Assembly: GCF_015163075.1 (NCBI RefSeq)
Contig: NZ_JADDXU010000010.1
Coordinates: 186,001-250,000 of the forward strand
Origin: Streptomyces justiciae
Lineage (GTDB): Bacteria; Actinomycetota; Actinomycetes; Streptomycetales; Streptomycetaceae
Reading direction: 5' to 3'
DNA length: 64,000 nucleotides
Each line of letters begins with the position of its first letter. The stretch's first letter is position 1. The notes beneath the pieces are model-generated. The model did no database searches. It had not been told where the DNA came from and saw nothing but the letters and a program-made list of their open reading frames with translations. Positions 41,593-51,426 of this stretch are shown piece by piece. A program made the translations under genes and the position numbers.

Positions 41593-43735
41593 ACTGGCCT
41601 GCGGACCAGCCGGTGTTGGCGCTCACCGACAGGCGCAGATAGCGCAGGTTCGTGCCGCTCGGCAGGGTGACGGTGGCGGTGTTGCCGGTGGCCGGGTCGA
41701 AACGGTAGCCGGTCGCACCGACGACCGTCGCGTAGGCGGAGCCGTCGGTGCTGCCCAGCACGGTGATGGTCTGCGTACGCGCGCCCCAGGCCGCGGACGG
41801 CGGCAGCTTCAGCACCAGCCGCCGGACCGCCTCCGCCGACCCGAGGTCGACGGTCCAGGACTGCGGGAAGGCGTTGTTGGTGGACTCCCAGTAGCTGCTC
41901 GCGTCGCCGTCGACCGCCTTGCCGGGTGTGTAGACGTCCTGGGAGCCGGTGGCCGTGGCCGGGCGCCCCTTGGCGAGGTTGCGGGCCGGGTCCGGGTCCG
42001 GGTTGCCCTGCCCGGGCTGCGGCCAGGTCGAGCAGTCGGACCAGGTGCTGCTCCAGCCGGAGTTGCCGCCGCCGTCGGTGAGCGTGAAGGTGCCGGAGCT
42101 CGCCGGGTAGGGGCAGTTGTAGACACCGGCCGAACCGACCGAGGTGGCCGTGACGTTGCGGAAGGTCGCGGCGCCCTGGGCCTCCGCCTGGACGACGACC
42201 GTACCCGTGTTGCGGACGGTCGCGCCGTCGACGGTGACGTTGCGGACCGGGTATCCCTGCCCGCCACCCGACACGAACTCGAAGGCGCTGTAGGGGCTGT
42301 CGGTGATCGTCGTGTTGGTGATGGTGACGGTGGCGTTGATGGCGCTGTCGTAGGAGTCGACGCGCAGGGCGCCCATCGGATGGTTCCAGTTGGGGTTCAT
42401 CGCGCCGGTGCGGACGAGTGTGTTGCCGTCGACCGTGATCGTGCCGGCGAGGGGCGAGAACGGGTCGAGGAACTTCTGGTTGGAGATCGCGATGCCGCTG
42501 CCGAGGGCGTTGGTGTCGGAGACCAGGTTGTTCTTCACGGCGATGTCCGTACCGCCGTAGATCGCGATGCCGTTGGCCAGGTTCGGCTGGCTGATGGTGT
42601 TGTTCTCGAAGCTGCTGTCGGTGTCCGGGGCGTACAGGGACCACATGGCGAGCGCGTCGTCGCCCTGGTTGCGCAGGAAGTTGTTGCGGACGCGGACGCC
42701 GCGCGCGTTGCCGTTGAGGTTGAGGCCGTCGGCGGTGGTGTCGAGGAAGCGGTTGTTCTCGACGACGAGGTTGTCGTTGTTGCCCATCAGCCAGAGGCCG
42801 ACCTTGAGGTGCTGGAGCCACATCCCGGACACCGAACTGCCGGGTCCCAGCGCCCCGTTGACGAAGTTGTCGGGGTTGGAGTCGACGCGTTCGGTGACCT
42901 CGCCGATGACCGCGAAGTCCTTGATGTGGACGCCGCCGGACGAGCTGGACTGGTCGATGAAGCGGGAGGTGTGCACGACGGTGTGCCAGCTTCCGGCCCC
43001 TTGCAGGGTCACGTTCTGCACACCACTGAGCGACGAGGTCAGCTTGTAGTCGCCGGGCGGAATCCACACCACTCCCCCTTGCGCCGCGGAGATGGCGTCC
43101 CGGAAGGCCTGCGTGGAGTCCCCGTTGCCGCTGGGGTCGGCGCCCTTGGAGGTCACGGACACGGACCCGGCGGGCTGGGCAGCGGCGGCGGCGACCTGCT
43201 CGAAGTCGGCGACGTCCACGGTGACCTGGGTGCCCGTCGCCTGGAAGGCGACCTTGTCGCCGGCCTGGACGTTCTGGCCGAGCATCAGGCGGGCGTTGTC
43301 GAAGAAGTGGTGCTGCTTGGCGCCGGGAATCCAACTCGTGTCGATGTACGAGTACTTGGAGGTGACGGCCAGCGTCCCGGCGAGCTTGGTGCCGTTGACG
43401 TACACGTCGAGCGTGCCGGCCTGGCCGTCGGGGACGCTGTAGGCGAGGTTCACGGCGTTGGCCGCGCGCGGCACGGTGAACTCGACGCGCTGGCCGGAGG
43501 TGAGTCGTACCGCCTGCCGCCCCGACGCCTCGGAGGCGAGGGTGCCCTGGGTGTAATCGGGGCCGATCTTGGCGCCCGTCGTGGTGGCGGACTCGGCCTC
43601 GACCGAGGTGAAGGGGAGCGTGGCGCCCGAGGCCGCGTGGGCGGTGGGGGTTATGGCGGTGAGGAGGCCGGCGGAGAGGGCGACCACCATGGCGGCCGAG
43701 GCCGCTGATGGCATGCTCCTGACAGATCTCTGCAT
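41564..43735 (-). CDS. Secreted parallel beta-helix glycanase with CBM and discoidin domains (GH87-like)
   Basis: A 723-residue exported protein. After the signal peptide (cleavage near AHA-AS, residue 34), a CBM6/35-like domain (about 40-185), a right-handed beta-helix (about 190-560, with repeated NN/GN ladder motifs) and a C-terminal F5/8-type carbohydrate-binding domain (about 585-723). The order fits GH87 alpha-1,3-glucanase/mycodextranase-type enzymes; a pectin- or other-polysaccharide lyase cannot be ruled out. It lies downstream of an alpha-glucosidase/ABC operon, which favours an alpha-glucan substrate. GAGAAGGGA precedes the ATG. Confidence 0.82.
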   Translation of the reverse strand: MQRSVRSMPSAASAAMVVALSAGLLTAITPTAHAASGATLPFTSVEAESATTTGAKIGPDYTQGTLASEASGRQAVRLTSGQRVEFTVPRAANAVNLAYSVPDGQAGTLDVYVNGTKLAGTLAVTSKYSYIDTSWIPGAKQHHFFDNARLMLGQNVQAGDKVAFQATGTQVTVDVADFEQVAAAAAQPAGSVSVTSKGADPSGNGDSTQAFRDAISAAQGGVVWIPPGDYKLTSSLSGVQNVTLQGAGSWHTVVHTSRFIDQSSSSGGVHIKDFAVIGEVTERVDSNPDNFVNGALGPGSSVSGMWLQHLKVGLWLMGNNDNLVVENNRFLDTTADGLNLNGNARGVRVRNNFLRNQGDDALAMWSLYAPDTDSSFENNTISQPNLANGIAIYGGTDIAVKNNLVSDTNALGSGIAISNQKFLDPFSPLAGTITVDGNTLVRTGAMNPNWNHPMGALRVDSYDSAINATVTITNTTITDSPYSAFEFVSGGGQGYPVRNVTVDGATVRNTGTVVVQAEAQGAATFRNVTATSVGSAGVYNCPYPASSGTFTLTDGGGNSGWSSTWSDCSTWPQPGQGNPDPDPARNLAKGRPATATGSQDVYTPGKAVDGDASSYWESTNNAFPQSWTVDLGSAEAVRRLVLKLPPSAAWGARTQTITVLGSTDGSAYATVVGATGYRFDPATGNTATVTLPSGTNLRYLRLSVSANTGWSAGQFSEVEAYLS

Positions 43736-43792
43736 GTGCTGATCCCTTCTCGGTGGGGGTGGGGGTTCAGGCTTGCTGGACGGGGCCGGGGT

Positions 43793-45358
43793 TCAGGCTC
43801 GGAGCCAGACGGCAACGTCCTTCGGGAGGCGTCCTGCGGAGTCCAAGGGACCGCTGCCGAGGAGGAGCGCGCTGTGCGGCGGCAGGTCGGCTGGGGTGTC
43901 GGCGAGGTTCACCACGCACAGCGCGCCCTCCGCGCGGGCGAAGGCGAGCACGCCGTCCGGCGCGGGCAGCCAGGTGAGCGGGCCGTCGCCGAACTCCGGC
44001 CGGAGCCGGATGGCCTCGCGGTACAGGGTGAGCATCGAGCCGGGGTCACCGGCCTGGCGGTCGGCGGCATAGTCCGACCAGTCGTCCGGCTGCGGCAGCC
44101 AGGGCTCGCCCCCGAACCCGGCATGCGGCGCCTCGGCCGCCCATGGCAACGGCACCCGGCACCCGTCCCGCCCCGGGTCGGAGCCGCCCGACCGGAAGTG
44201 CATCGGGTCCTCGATCCGGTCACGGGGGACGTCCGCCTCGGGCAGCCCCAGCTCCTCGCCCTGGTAGACGTACACGGCGCCGGGCAGGGCGAGCGACAGC
44301 AGGGCGGCCGCGCGGGCCCGCCGGGTGCCGAGAGGGAGGTCGGTCGGGGTGCCGAAGGCCTTGGTGGCGAAGTCGAAGCCGGTGTCCGTGCGGCCGTAGC
44401 GGGTGACCGTACGGGTGACGTCGTGGTTGCAGAGCACCCAGGTGGCGGGGGCGCCGACCGGGGCGTGCTCGGCGAGGGTCTCGTCGACGGCCGTGCGCAG
44501 CCGTCCCGCGTCCCAAGGGCACGTCATGAAGGCGAAGTTGAAGGCGGTGTGGAGTTCGTCGGGGCGCAGATAGCGGGTGAAGCGCTCGGTGTCGGGGAGC
44601 CACACTTCGCCGACGAAGATCCCGTCGTACTCGTCGGCGATCGCCCGCCAGGACCGGTAGACGGCGTGGAGTTCGTCGCGGTCTACGTACGGGTGCGGGT
44701 CGCGGCCCTGGACGAAGTCCGGCAGGCGGGGGTCCTTGACGAGGAGGGCGGCCGAATCGATGCGGACACCGGCGACGCCGCGCTCGAACCAGAAGCGCAG
44801 GATGTCCTCGTGCTCCTGACGGACGGCGGGGTGGGCCCAGTTGAGGTCGGGCTGTTCGGGGGCGAAGAGGTGCAGGTACCAGTCGCCGTCGTCGAGGCGG
44901 GTCCAGGCGGGCCCGCCGAACTCCGATCGCCAGTCGTTGGGCGGGAGTTGGCCGTCGGCGCCGCGTCCGGGGCGGAAGTGGAACAGCTCGCGCTCCGGGC
45001 CGCCCTCGCGTGCCGCGCGGAACCAGGGGTGCTGGTCGGAGACGTGGTTGGGGACGATGTCGACGATGGTCCGGATGCCGAGTTCCCGTGCCTCGGCGAT
45101 GAGTTTCTCGGCCTCGGCGAGGGTGCCGAAGGCCGGGTCGATCGCGCGGTAGTCGGCGACGTCGTAGCCGCCGTCCTTCAGCGGTGAGAGGTACCAGGGG
45201 GTGAACCAGAGCGCGTCCACCCCGAGTTCGGCGAGGTACGGCAGCCGGGCGCGGACGCCGGCGAGGTCGCCGGTGCCGTCTCCGTCGCCGTCGGCGAAGC
45301 TGCGGACGTAGACCTGGTAGATGACGGCGGAGCGCCACCAGTCCGTGGGCTGTCCCAC
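43793..45358 (-). CDS. GH13 alpha-glucosidase
   Basis: A 521-residue cytoplasmic glycosidase hydrolysing short alpha-glucosides. The catalytic triad is visible: Asp201 (GVRIDSAAL), Glu251 (FVGEVW) and Asp313 (CNHDVTR), with region I DIVPNHVS. No signal peptide. GTG start with AGAAGGGA nine bases upstream. It follows the permease genes in the same direction, so it would split sugars delivered by the importer; the linkage preference is not readable. Confidence 0.92.
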   Translation of the reverse strand: MGQPTDWWRSAVIYQVYVRSFADGDGDGTGDLAGVRARLPYLAELGVDALWFTPWYLSPLKDGGYDVADYRAIDPAFGTLAEAEKLIAEARELGIRTIVDIVPNHVSDQHPWFRAAREGGPERELFHFRPGRGADGQLPPNDWRSEFGGPAWTRLDDGDWYLHLFAPEQPDLNWAHPAVRQEHEDILRFWFERGVAGVRIDSAALLVKDPRLPDFVQGRDPHPYVDRDELHAVYRSWRAIADEYDGIFVGEVWLPDTERFTRYLRPDELHTAFNFAFMTCPWDAGRLRTAVDETLAEHAPVGAPATWVLCNHDVTRTVTRYGRTDTGFDFATKAFGTPTDLPLGTRRARAAALLSLALPGAVYVYQGEELGLPEADVPRDRIEDPMHFRSGGSDPGRDGCRVPLPWAAEAPHAGFGGEPWLPQPDDWSDYAADRQAGDPGSMLTLYREAIRLRPEFGDGPLTWLPAPDGVLAFARAEGALCVVNLADTPADLPPHSALLLGSGPLDSAGRLPKDVAVWLRA

Positions 45359-45391
45359 TGGGGGTTCCCTTCTGTAGGCGTACGGGCGGTG

Positions 45392-46258
45392 TCAGCCCTT
45401 CGTGCTGCCCGCGCTGATCCCGGCGATGATGTGCCGCTGGAAGACCAGGAACAGGGCGACCATCGGGATGCTGGCGATGACCATCGCCGCGATGAGCACG
45501 GTGAGTTGGATGTTCTGCGACAGCTGGACGAGGGCCACGCTGATGGGCTGCTTGTCGGTGTCGGAGAAGACCATCAGCGGCCAGAGGAAGTCCTGCCACA
45601 CGGCGACCAGCGCGAAGATCGACACGACTCCGAGCACCGGGCGGGACATCGGCAGCACGACCGACCACAGGACGCGCAGTTTCCCGGCCCCGTCGATCTC
45701 GGCGGCCTCCAGGACGTCGCGCGGGATCTGGTCGAAGAACCGCTTGAGGAGGTAGAGGTTGAAGGCGTTGGCGACCGCCGGGAGCCAGATGGCGAGGGGG
45801 TCGTTGAGCAGGCCGAGGTCGGCGACGGTCAGGTACTTCGGTACGACGAGGGCCTGCGTGGGGACCATGAGGGTGGCGAGGATGCCGCCGAGGATCAGCT
45901 TGCCGAAGGCCGGCTTCAGCTTGGACAGGGCGTAGGCGGCGGCCGTGCAGAACACCAGCTGGAACGCCCAGGCGCCGGCGGCCTGGACGACGGTGTTCCA
46001 GAGGTGGGTCGGCAGCTGCATCAGGTCCCAGGCGTCGGTGTAGCCGTCGAGATGCCACTGCTGCGGGACCAGGGTGGGCGGGGTCTGCGCGACCTCGTCG
46101 GGGGACTTCGCCGCGCCCGTGACCATCCAGTACACGGGGAAGAGGAAGGCCAGCGCGAAGAGGAGCACGACCACGGTGAAGACCGTCCAGTACACGGCCC
46201 TGCCGCGCGGACGGGCGAGGGTGGCCGGGGAGACGAGGGTGCGGGTGGCGGCGCTCAT
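45392..46258 (-). CDS. Carbohydrate ABC transporter permease (MalG-like)
   Basis: A 288-residue permease with six helices and the EAA motif EAAEIDGAGKLRVLWSVVLP. It overlaps the upstream permease by ATGA. It belongs to the CUT1 family that imports oligosaccharides. Confidence 0.91.
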   Translation of the reverse strand: MSAATRTLVSPATLARPRGRAVYWTVFTVVVLLFALAFLFPVYWMVTGAAKSPDEVAQTPPTLVPQQWHLDGYTDAWDLMQLPTHLWNTVVQAAGAWAFQLVFCTAAAYALSKLKPAFGKLILGGILATLMVPTQALVVPKYLTVADLGLLNDPLAIWLPAVANAFNLYLLKRFFDQIPRDVLEAAEIDGAGKLRVLWSVVLPMSRPVLGVVSIFALVAVWQDFLWPLMVFSDTDKQPISVALVQLSQNIQLTVLIAAMVIASIPMVALFLVFQRHIIAGISAGSTKG

Positions 46259-47211
46259 GCGCCCTCCTCTCCGGAGCGGGTCAGGCGCAGATATACGGCC
46301 GAGAAGGCGCCCAGCAGGATCAGGAGCATGACGCTGAGCGCGCAGGCCCCGCCGAAGTCGTTGTAGAGGAAGGCGTACTTGTAGATCAGGTAGAGGACGG
46401 TGACCGTGGCGTTCTCGGGGCCGCCGCCGGTGATGACGAACGGCTCGGTGAAGACCTGCATCGTCGCGATGATCTGAAGGAGCATCAGCATCAGGATGAC
46501 GAACCTGGTCTGAGGGATCGTCACATGCCGGACGCGTTGCAGCAGGCTCGCGCCGTCCAGTTCGGCGGCCTCGTACAGCTCGCCGGGGATGGACTGGAGG
46601 GCGGCCAGGTAGATCAGGACGGTGCCGCCGAGGTTGGCCCAAGTCGCCACGATCACCAGGGAGACCAGCGCGGTGTCGGCGCCGTTGGACCAGTTCGAGG
46701 TGGGCAGGTGCAGGAAGCGCAGCGCCTCGTTGGCGAGGCCGGCGCCGGGGTCGTAGAACCACTTCCACAGCAGGGCGCTGACCACCGGCGGGATCATCAC
46801 CGGCAGATAGACGACGACCCGGAAGAACGCCTTCGCGTGCCGCAACTCGTTGAGCACCAGGGCCAGTACGAAGGGGACGACGAAGCCGAGCAGCAGGGCG
46901 AGCAGGGTGAAGGTGAGGGTGTTGCGCCAGGCGGCGGTGAACTCCGGGTCGTGCCAGACGCGGGTGAAGTTGGCGGTGCCGACCCACTCGGCGTCCGAAC
47001 CCGGCGTGTATTTCTGGAAGGCGATCACGATCGCGCGGATCGCCGGGTACCAGGAGAACAGCGCGAAGCAGAGCAGGCCGCCGATCAGGAAGGCGTGGGC
47101 GCGGAGTTGGTCGGCGAGGCGGCGCCGCCTCCGGTCCCCTGCCGGGGACGGCGCCTTGACCGGTCGTACGGCGATGGCCTCGGCCGGTCGTCGATGAGCC
47201 GTCTTCGTCAT
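46255..47211 (-). CDS. Carbohydrate ABC transporter permease (MalF-like)
   Basis: A 318-residue permease with a basic N-terminal tail, six helices and the EAA motif EAAELDGASLLQRVRHVTIP. It is two bases after the binding-protein stop. No ATPase gene is in this operon; Streptomyces CUT1 importers commonly share a distant MsiK ATPase (family knowledge). Confidence 0.91.
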   Translation of the reverse strand: MTKTAHRRPAEAIAVRPVKAPSPAGDRRRRRLADQLRAHAFLIGGLLCFALFSWYPAIRAIVIAFQKYTPGSDAEWVGTANFTRVWHDPEFTAAWRNTLTFTLLALLLGFVVPFVLALVLNELRHAKAFFRVVVYLPVMIPPVVSALLWKWFYDPGAGLANEALRFLHLPTSNWSNGADTALVSLVIVATWANLGGTVLIYLAALQSIPGELYEAAELDGASLLQRVRHVTIPQTRFVILMLMLLQIIATMQVFTEPFVITGGGPENATVTVLYLIYKYAFLYNDFGGACALSVMLLILLGAFSAVYLRLTRSGEEGA

Positions 47212-47213
47212 GG

Positions 47214-48563
47214 TCAGCCCCGGGCGAGGATGCCGTCGATCTTGCTGCCGGCGTCTTTCAGGAGCTGGTCGATGTCGGCGTCCTTCTTGGTGAGGACGGC
47301 GGAGACGACGCCGTCGAGGACGGAGTAGATCTGCTGGGCGTGCGGCGGCTCGATCTTCATGTCGAGGTTCTGGTTGCCGTCGAGGAAGGCCTGGTAGTTC
47401 TCCACCGGGACATTGGCGTTGGCCTTCTTGACCTGCTGGTCCTTGGCGTCGGCGGCGCCGGTGAACAGCCGGGGTTCGGGGAGGCCGACGGGGGCGTCGT
47501 TCTGCTTGGCGCGGGCGTAGTCGCCGAGGAAGCCGTCTCCGGGCGTGAGGAACATGTGGTCCAGCCACTTCAGCCCGGCGCGGATCTGGGCGGGGCTGGC
47601 CTTCTTGCTGAACATGTAGCCGTCGCCGCCGATGAGCGTGCCCTCGCCGCCGGGCATGGGGGCGAGCGCGAGGTCCTTGTAGTCGCCGCCCTTCTCCTTG
47701 ACCAGGATCGGGATGTTGTCGGGGGCAGAGAGGTACATGCCGAGCTTGCCGGAACCCATCATCTGCTGCACGTCGTTGATGACGAGGAGCTGCTTGCTGC
47801 CCATGGAGTCGTCGGTCCAGCGCATGTCGTGCAGGTTCTGGAGGACGGCCCGGCCCTGCGGGGTGTCGACCGTCGCCTTCTTGCCGTCGGCGCTGACCAC
47901 GTCGCCGCCCTGGGAGTACAGCTCGGCGGTGAAGTGCCAACCCCCCTGGTTCTGGGCGCTGTAGTCGGCGTAGCCGACGGTGCCGTCACCGAGGGCGGCG
48001 ATCTTCTTGGCGTCGGCGCGCAACTCCTCCCAGGTGGTGGGGGGTTGCTCGGGGTCGAGGCCGGCCTTCTCGAAGAGCTTCTTGTTGTAGATCAGGCCCA
48101 TCGAGTAGCCGGTGCGCGGGATGCCGTAGATCTTGCCGTCGACGGTGTAGATGTCGCGCAGCTGCTGCTGGATGGTGTCGTAGCTCTTCAACTCCTTCAC
48201 GTACGGCGTGAGATCGGCCGCCTGGCCGATGTCGACGACGTGCTTGGCGTCGGTGAAGTACGTGTAGAAGACGTCTTCCATCTGGCCGCCGGCGAGCTTG
48301 GCGTCGAAGGTCTTCGGGTCCTGGCAGGGGAAGGCGTCGTGGGCGACGACGTCGATGGTCGGGTTCTGCTTCTCGAAGGCGGCGGTGTCCGCCTCGAAGA
48401 ACGAGCGGTCGACCTTGGCGCTCTTGGGCGGCATGCAGTTGACCGTGATGCGGGTCTTGCCGCTCGCGGAATCCTCGTCGCCGGACCCGCAGGAGGTCAG
48501 GGCGAGGGCGAGCGAGCTGACGCTGAGCGCGACGAACGTACGGCGGAACCCGGTGCTTCTCAT
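47214..48563 (-). CDS. Carbohydrate ABC transporter substrate-binding lipoprotein
   Basis: A 449-residue lipoprotein with lipobox ALTSC and the family 1 solute-binding fold (FEADTAAFEKQNPTIDVV; YGIPRTGYSMGLIYNK; IGGDGYMFSK). AGAGGGG precedes ATG 48563 by nine bases; an in-frame start at 48644 would bury the signal peptide. First gene of the alpha-glucan operon, with an inverted repeat in its promoter region. Confidence 0.91.
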   Translation of the reverse strand: MRSTGFRRTFVALSVSSLALALTSCGSGDEDSASGKTRITVNCMPPKSAKVDRSFFEADTAAFEKQNPTIDVVAHDAFPCQDPKTFDAKLAGGQMEDVFYTYFTDAKHVVDIGQAADLTPYVKELKSYDTIQQQLRDIYTVDGKIYGIPRTGYSMGLIYNKKLFEKAGLDPEQPPTTWEELRADAKKIAALGDGTVGYADYSAQNQGGWHFTAELYSQGGDVVSADGKKATVDTPQGRAVLQNLHDMRWTDDSMGSKQLLVINDVQQMMGSGKLGMYLSAPDNIPILVKEKGGDYKDLALAPMPGGEGTLIGGDGYMFSKKASPAQIRAGLKWLDHMFLTPGDGFLGDYARAKQNDAPVGLPEPRLFTGAADAKDQQVKKANANVPVENYQAFLDGNQNLDMKIEPPHAQQIYSVLDGVVSAVLTKKDADIDQLLKDAGSKIDGILARG

Positions 48564-48613
48564 CGGTGGACCCCTCTGGGCAGGAGCGGTGGGCGGGGCA
48601 CACTCAAGCACCG

Positions 48614-48638
48614 GCGACATCCGTCCGCAAGATGTCGC
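48614..48638. promoter_or_regulatory. Inverted repeat upstream of the sugar-binding-protein gene
   Basis: GCGACATC (48614-48621) and GATGTCGC (48631-48638) are perfect eight-base arms around nine bases, 51 bp before the start. It is a candidate site for the adjacent LacI regulator, though it differs from the palindrome at that gene's own start. Confidence 0.5.
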
Positions 48639-48673
48639 GCACAATCTGAAATTATTTGACAGTCAGGTGGATC

Positions 48674-49669
48674 TCAGGAACGGGGCGGTGGTGCCGTCGA
48701 GCCCCGCACCACCAGCTCGGGTTCGAACAGGAGCTCCTCACGGGTCACGAAACCGCCGTTGATCTGCGTGTTCAGCAGTTCCACGGCCGCCCTGCCCATG
48801 GCCTCGATGGGCTGGCGGACGGTGGTGAGGGGTGGCTCGGTGCAGTTCATGAACGCCGAGTCGTCGTACCCGACGACCGACACCTGGGAGGGGACGTCCA
48901 GGCCCTTGCGGCGGGCGGCCCTGATGGCGCCGAGCGCCAGCGGGTCACTGGCGCAGATGATGCCGGTGACACCCCGGTCGATGAGCCGGGAGGCCGCCGC
49001 GTGCCCGCCCTCGATCGAGAACATCGCGCGGGCGACATGCTCCTCGGGCAGGTCCCCCAGGGCCTGCGCGGCGGCGAGCTTGCGCGCCGAGGGCACATGG
49101 TCGGCCGGTCCCAGCACCAGCCCGATCCGCTCGTGCCCCAGCGACGCGAGGTGCCGCCAGGCCTGCTCCACCGCCACCGCGTCGTCGCAGGAGACCCCCG
49201 GAAAGCCGAGGGCCTCGATGGACGCGTTGACCAGCACCACCGGGATCTTGCGGTCGGCGAGCAGCCGGTAGTGGTCGTGCGGGGCGTCGGCCTGCGCGTA
49301 CAGCCCGCCGGCGAAGACGACACCGGACACCTGCTGTTGCAGCAGCAGCTCCACATAGTCCGCCTCGGAGACGCCGCCCTTGGTCTGTGTGCACAGCACC
49401 GGCGTCAGTCCGAGCTGCGCGAGCGCGCCCCCGATGACCTCGGCGAACGCCGGGAAGATCGGGTTCTGGAGCTCGGGCAGCACGAGACCCACGAGCCGCG
49501 CGCGCTCACCGCGCAGCTGCGTGGGCCGCTCGTAGCCGAGCACGTCCAGGGCGGACAGCACCGCCTGCCGGGTGGACTCGGAGACTCCCGGCTTGCCGTT
49601 GAGCACCCGGCTGACCGTGGCCTCGCTGACCCCGACCTTCTTCGCCACCTCGGCAAGTCGTCGCGTCAT
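48674..49669 (-). CDS. LacI-family transcriptional regulator
   Basis: A 331-residue repressor with an N-terminal LacI HTH (LAEVAKKVGVSEATVSRVLN) and a sugar-binding core (VVGYDDSAFMNCTEPPLTTVRQP). It lies just upstream of the sugar importer/GH13/glycanase genes in the same direction and probably represses them until an alpha-glucoside is present. A GCAAGC palindrome 25-37 bp before its start suggests autoregulation. Confidence 0.9.
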   Translation of the reverse strand: MTRRLAEVAKKVGVSEATVSRVLNGKPGVSESTRQAVLSALDVLGYERPTQLRGERARLVGLVLPELQNPIFPAFAEVIGGALAQLGLTPVLCTQTKGGVSEADYVELLLQQQVSGVVFAGGLYAQADAPHDHYRLLADRKIPVVLVNASIEALGFPGVSCDDAVAVEQAWRHLASLGHERIGLVLGPADHVPSARKLAAAQALGDLPEEHVARAMFSIEGGHAAASRLIDRGVTGIICASDPLALGAIRAARRKGLDVPSQVSVVGYDDSAFMNCTEPPLTTVRQPIEAMGRAAVELLNTQINGGFVTREELLFEPELVVRGSTAPPPRS

Positions 49670-49693
49670 GTGCGCAAGAATAGCGCAAGAAAT

Positions 49694-49706
49694 GCAAGCG
49701 GCTTGC
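49694..49706. promoter_or_regulatory. Perfect palindrome upstream of lacI-family gene
   Basis: GCAAGC-G-GCTTGC, within AAATGCAAGCGGCTTGCGGG. CTTGC/GCAAG half-sites are common in Streptomyces LacI/MalR-type operators. Confidence 0.6.
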
Positions 49707-49733
49707 GGGATGACGAAAACGAGTGCCGAGTCC

Positions 49734-50549
49734 TCAGACCCGGCTGCCGGTCGCCGTGTCCGCCGACAGCCGCTGGGCCACATAGATCGGGATCACGGAC
49801 AGCAGCACCAGCACCGCCGCCACCACGTTGACCACCGGCGCCTGCTGCGGCCGGGTCATGTTGTTGAAGATCCAGATCGGCAGGGTCTCCACGCCCGGTC
49901 CCGCGGTGAACGTGGTCACCACGATCTCGTCGAAGGACAGCGCGAAGGCGAGCAGCCCGCCCGCGAACAGCGCCGAGCGCACCAGCGGGAAGGTGACGTC
50001 GGCGAAGGCACGGAAGGTGTTGGCGCCGAGGTCCATCGCCGCCTCCTCGTACGACCCGGAGGTACGCCGCAGCCGGGCGACGACGTTGTTGAAGACGACG
50101 ACGATGCAGAACGTGGCGTGCCCGACGACCACCGTGAACAGCCCGAGCCCGACCCCGAGCGGCTCAAGTACCGTACTGAAGGCCGAGTTGAGGGCGATGC
50201 CCGTGACGATGCCGGGCAGCGCGATCGGCAGGACCACCACGAAGGAGATCGCGTCCCGGCCGAAGAACCGGTGCCGGGCGACGGCGAACGCGATCAGCGT
50301 GCCCAGCGCCAGGGCGATGGCCGTGGCTCCCAGCCCCGCCTTCACCGACGTCCAAAGCGCCGCCCGCGCCCCGGAGTTGTCCCAGGCCACCGACCACCAG
50401 TGCAGGGTCAGCCCGGACGGCGGCCAGCTCGCGCTCCGGTCCGGGTTCAGGGAGTTGACGAGGACGAGCAGCAGCGGCACGTAGATCACCACGAAGCCGA
50501 ACCCGGCGGCGACGCGCAAGGCGATCCGCGCGGAGCGGGACAGTTGCAC
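49734..50549 (-). CDS. Polyamine-type ABC transporter permease (PotC-like)
   Basis: A 271-residue permease with six helices and the loop EEAAMDLGANTFRAFADVTFP. GTG start with GAGGAG five bases upstream; eleven bases from the PotB-like stop (10-base gap). Last gene of the operon. Confidence 0.88.
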   Translation of the reverse strand: MQLSRSARIALRVAAGFGFVVIYVPLLLVLVNSLNPDRSASWPPSGLTLHWWSVAWDNSGARAALWTSVKAGLGATAIALALGTLIAFAVARHRFFGRDAISFVVVLPIALPGIVTGIALNSAFSTVLEPLGVGLGLFTVVVGHATFCIVVVFNNVVARLRRTSGSYEEAAMDLGANTFRAFADVTFPLVRSALFAGGLLAFALSFDEIVVTTFTAGPGVETLPIWIFNNMTRPQQAPVVNVVAAVLVLLSVIPIYVAQRLSADTATGSRV

Positions 50550-50559
50550 GGGGGCTCCT

Positions 50560-51423
50560 CTACAGGCTGCTCAGGGCGCCCGTGCGCCGCATCGCCAGCA
50601 GGTACAGCACGATGACGACGACGGGGACCGTGCCGAGGGCGGCGGCCATGGGCAGGTTGAGTTCGATGTTGGAGTAGACGAGGTTGCCGATGAGCTGGGT
50701 CTTGCCGCCGACGATCTGCACGGTGATGTAGTCGCCGAGGCTGAGCGAGAACGTGAACACCGACCCCGCCGCCACCGACGGCAGCACCATCGGCAGCACG
50801 ACGGACCGGAAGGTCCGCCAGCCCCGGGCCCCCAAGTCGGCAGAGGCGTCAAGGAGGTTGGCGGGCAGCTGCTCCAGCGCGGTGTGGATCGGCAGGATCA
50901 TGTACGGCAACCAGAGGTACGTCAGCGTCAGCACCGCCGCCGTCAGCCCGTACCCGGGTCCGCTCAGCCCGAACGGCTTCAGCATCCAGTCGGCGAGCCC
51001 GCCCTCGGAGAGGATGAGCCGCCAGGCGTACACCTTGACCAGGTAACTCGCCCACAGCGGGGTGAGGATGGCGACGACGAGCAGCGGCCGCCACTTCGGC
51101 TTCGCGACCCGCGCGGTGTAGAAGGCGAGCGGGAAAGCGATCACCGCGCACAGGGCGGTGACGGCCAGGGCGACTCCGACGCTGCGCAGGATCACCTGCC
51201 GGAAGACCGGCACGGTGAACAGCTCATGGAAGTTGTCGGTCGACCAGACCTTCACGACTTCCGAGGTGAAGGAGTTCGTCGTCCAGAACGCGGAGACGAA
51301 CAGCACGCTGAGCGAGCCGAGATAGAGCACCGCGAGCCACAGCAGCGGGGCGGTCAGCAGGAGGGTGAGCCGGAGGCGGGGGCGCCGGTGCAGCGCCCCC
51401 GCGGTCCGTGTGATCAGGGCCAT
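50560..51423 (-). CDS. Polyamine-type ABC transporter permease (PotB-like)
   Basis: A 287-residue permease with a longer N-terminal region, six helices and the loop LDASADLGARGWRTFRSVVLP. It lies three bases after the binding-protein stop. Confidence 0.88.
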   Translation of the reverse strand: MALITRTAGALHRRPRLRLTLLLTAPLLWLAVLYLGSLSVLFVSAFWTTNSFTSEVVKVWSTDNFHELFTVPVFRQVILRSVGVALAVTALCAVIAFPLAFYTARVAKPKWRPLLVVAILTPLWASYLVKVYAWRLILSEGGLADWMLKPFGLSGPGYGLTAAVLTLTYLWLPYMILPIHTALEQLPANLLDASADLGARGWRTFRSVVLPMVLPSVAAGSVFTFSLSLGDYITVQIVGGKTQLIGNLVYSNIELNLPMAAALGTVPVVVIVLYLLAMRRTGALSSL

Positions 51424-51426
51424 GCG

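Noticed and set aside
48640..48660. TTGACAGTCA near the sugar-binding gene as a second copy of the 21427 palindrome
   Set aside because: Only one arm matches; there is no inverted partner, so it is more likely part of a promoter.
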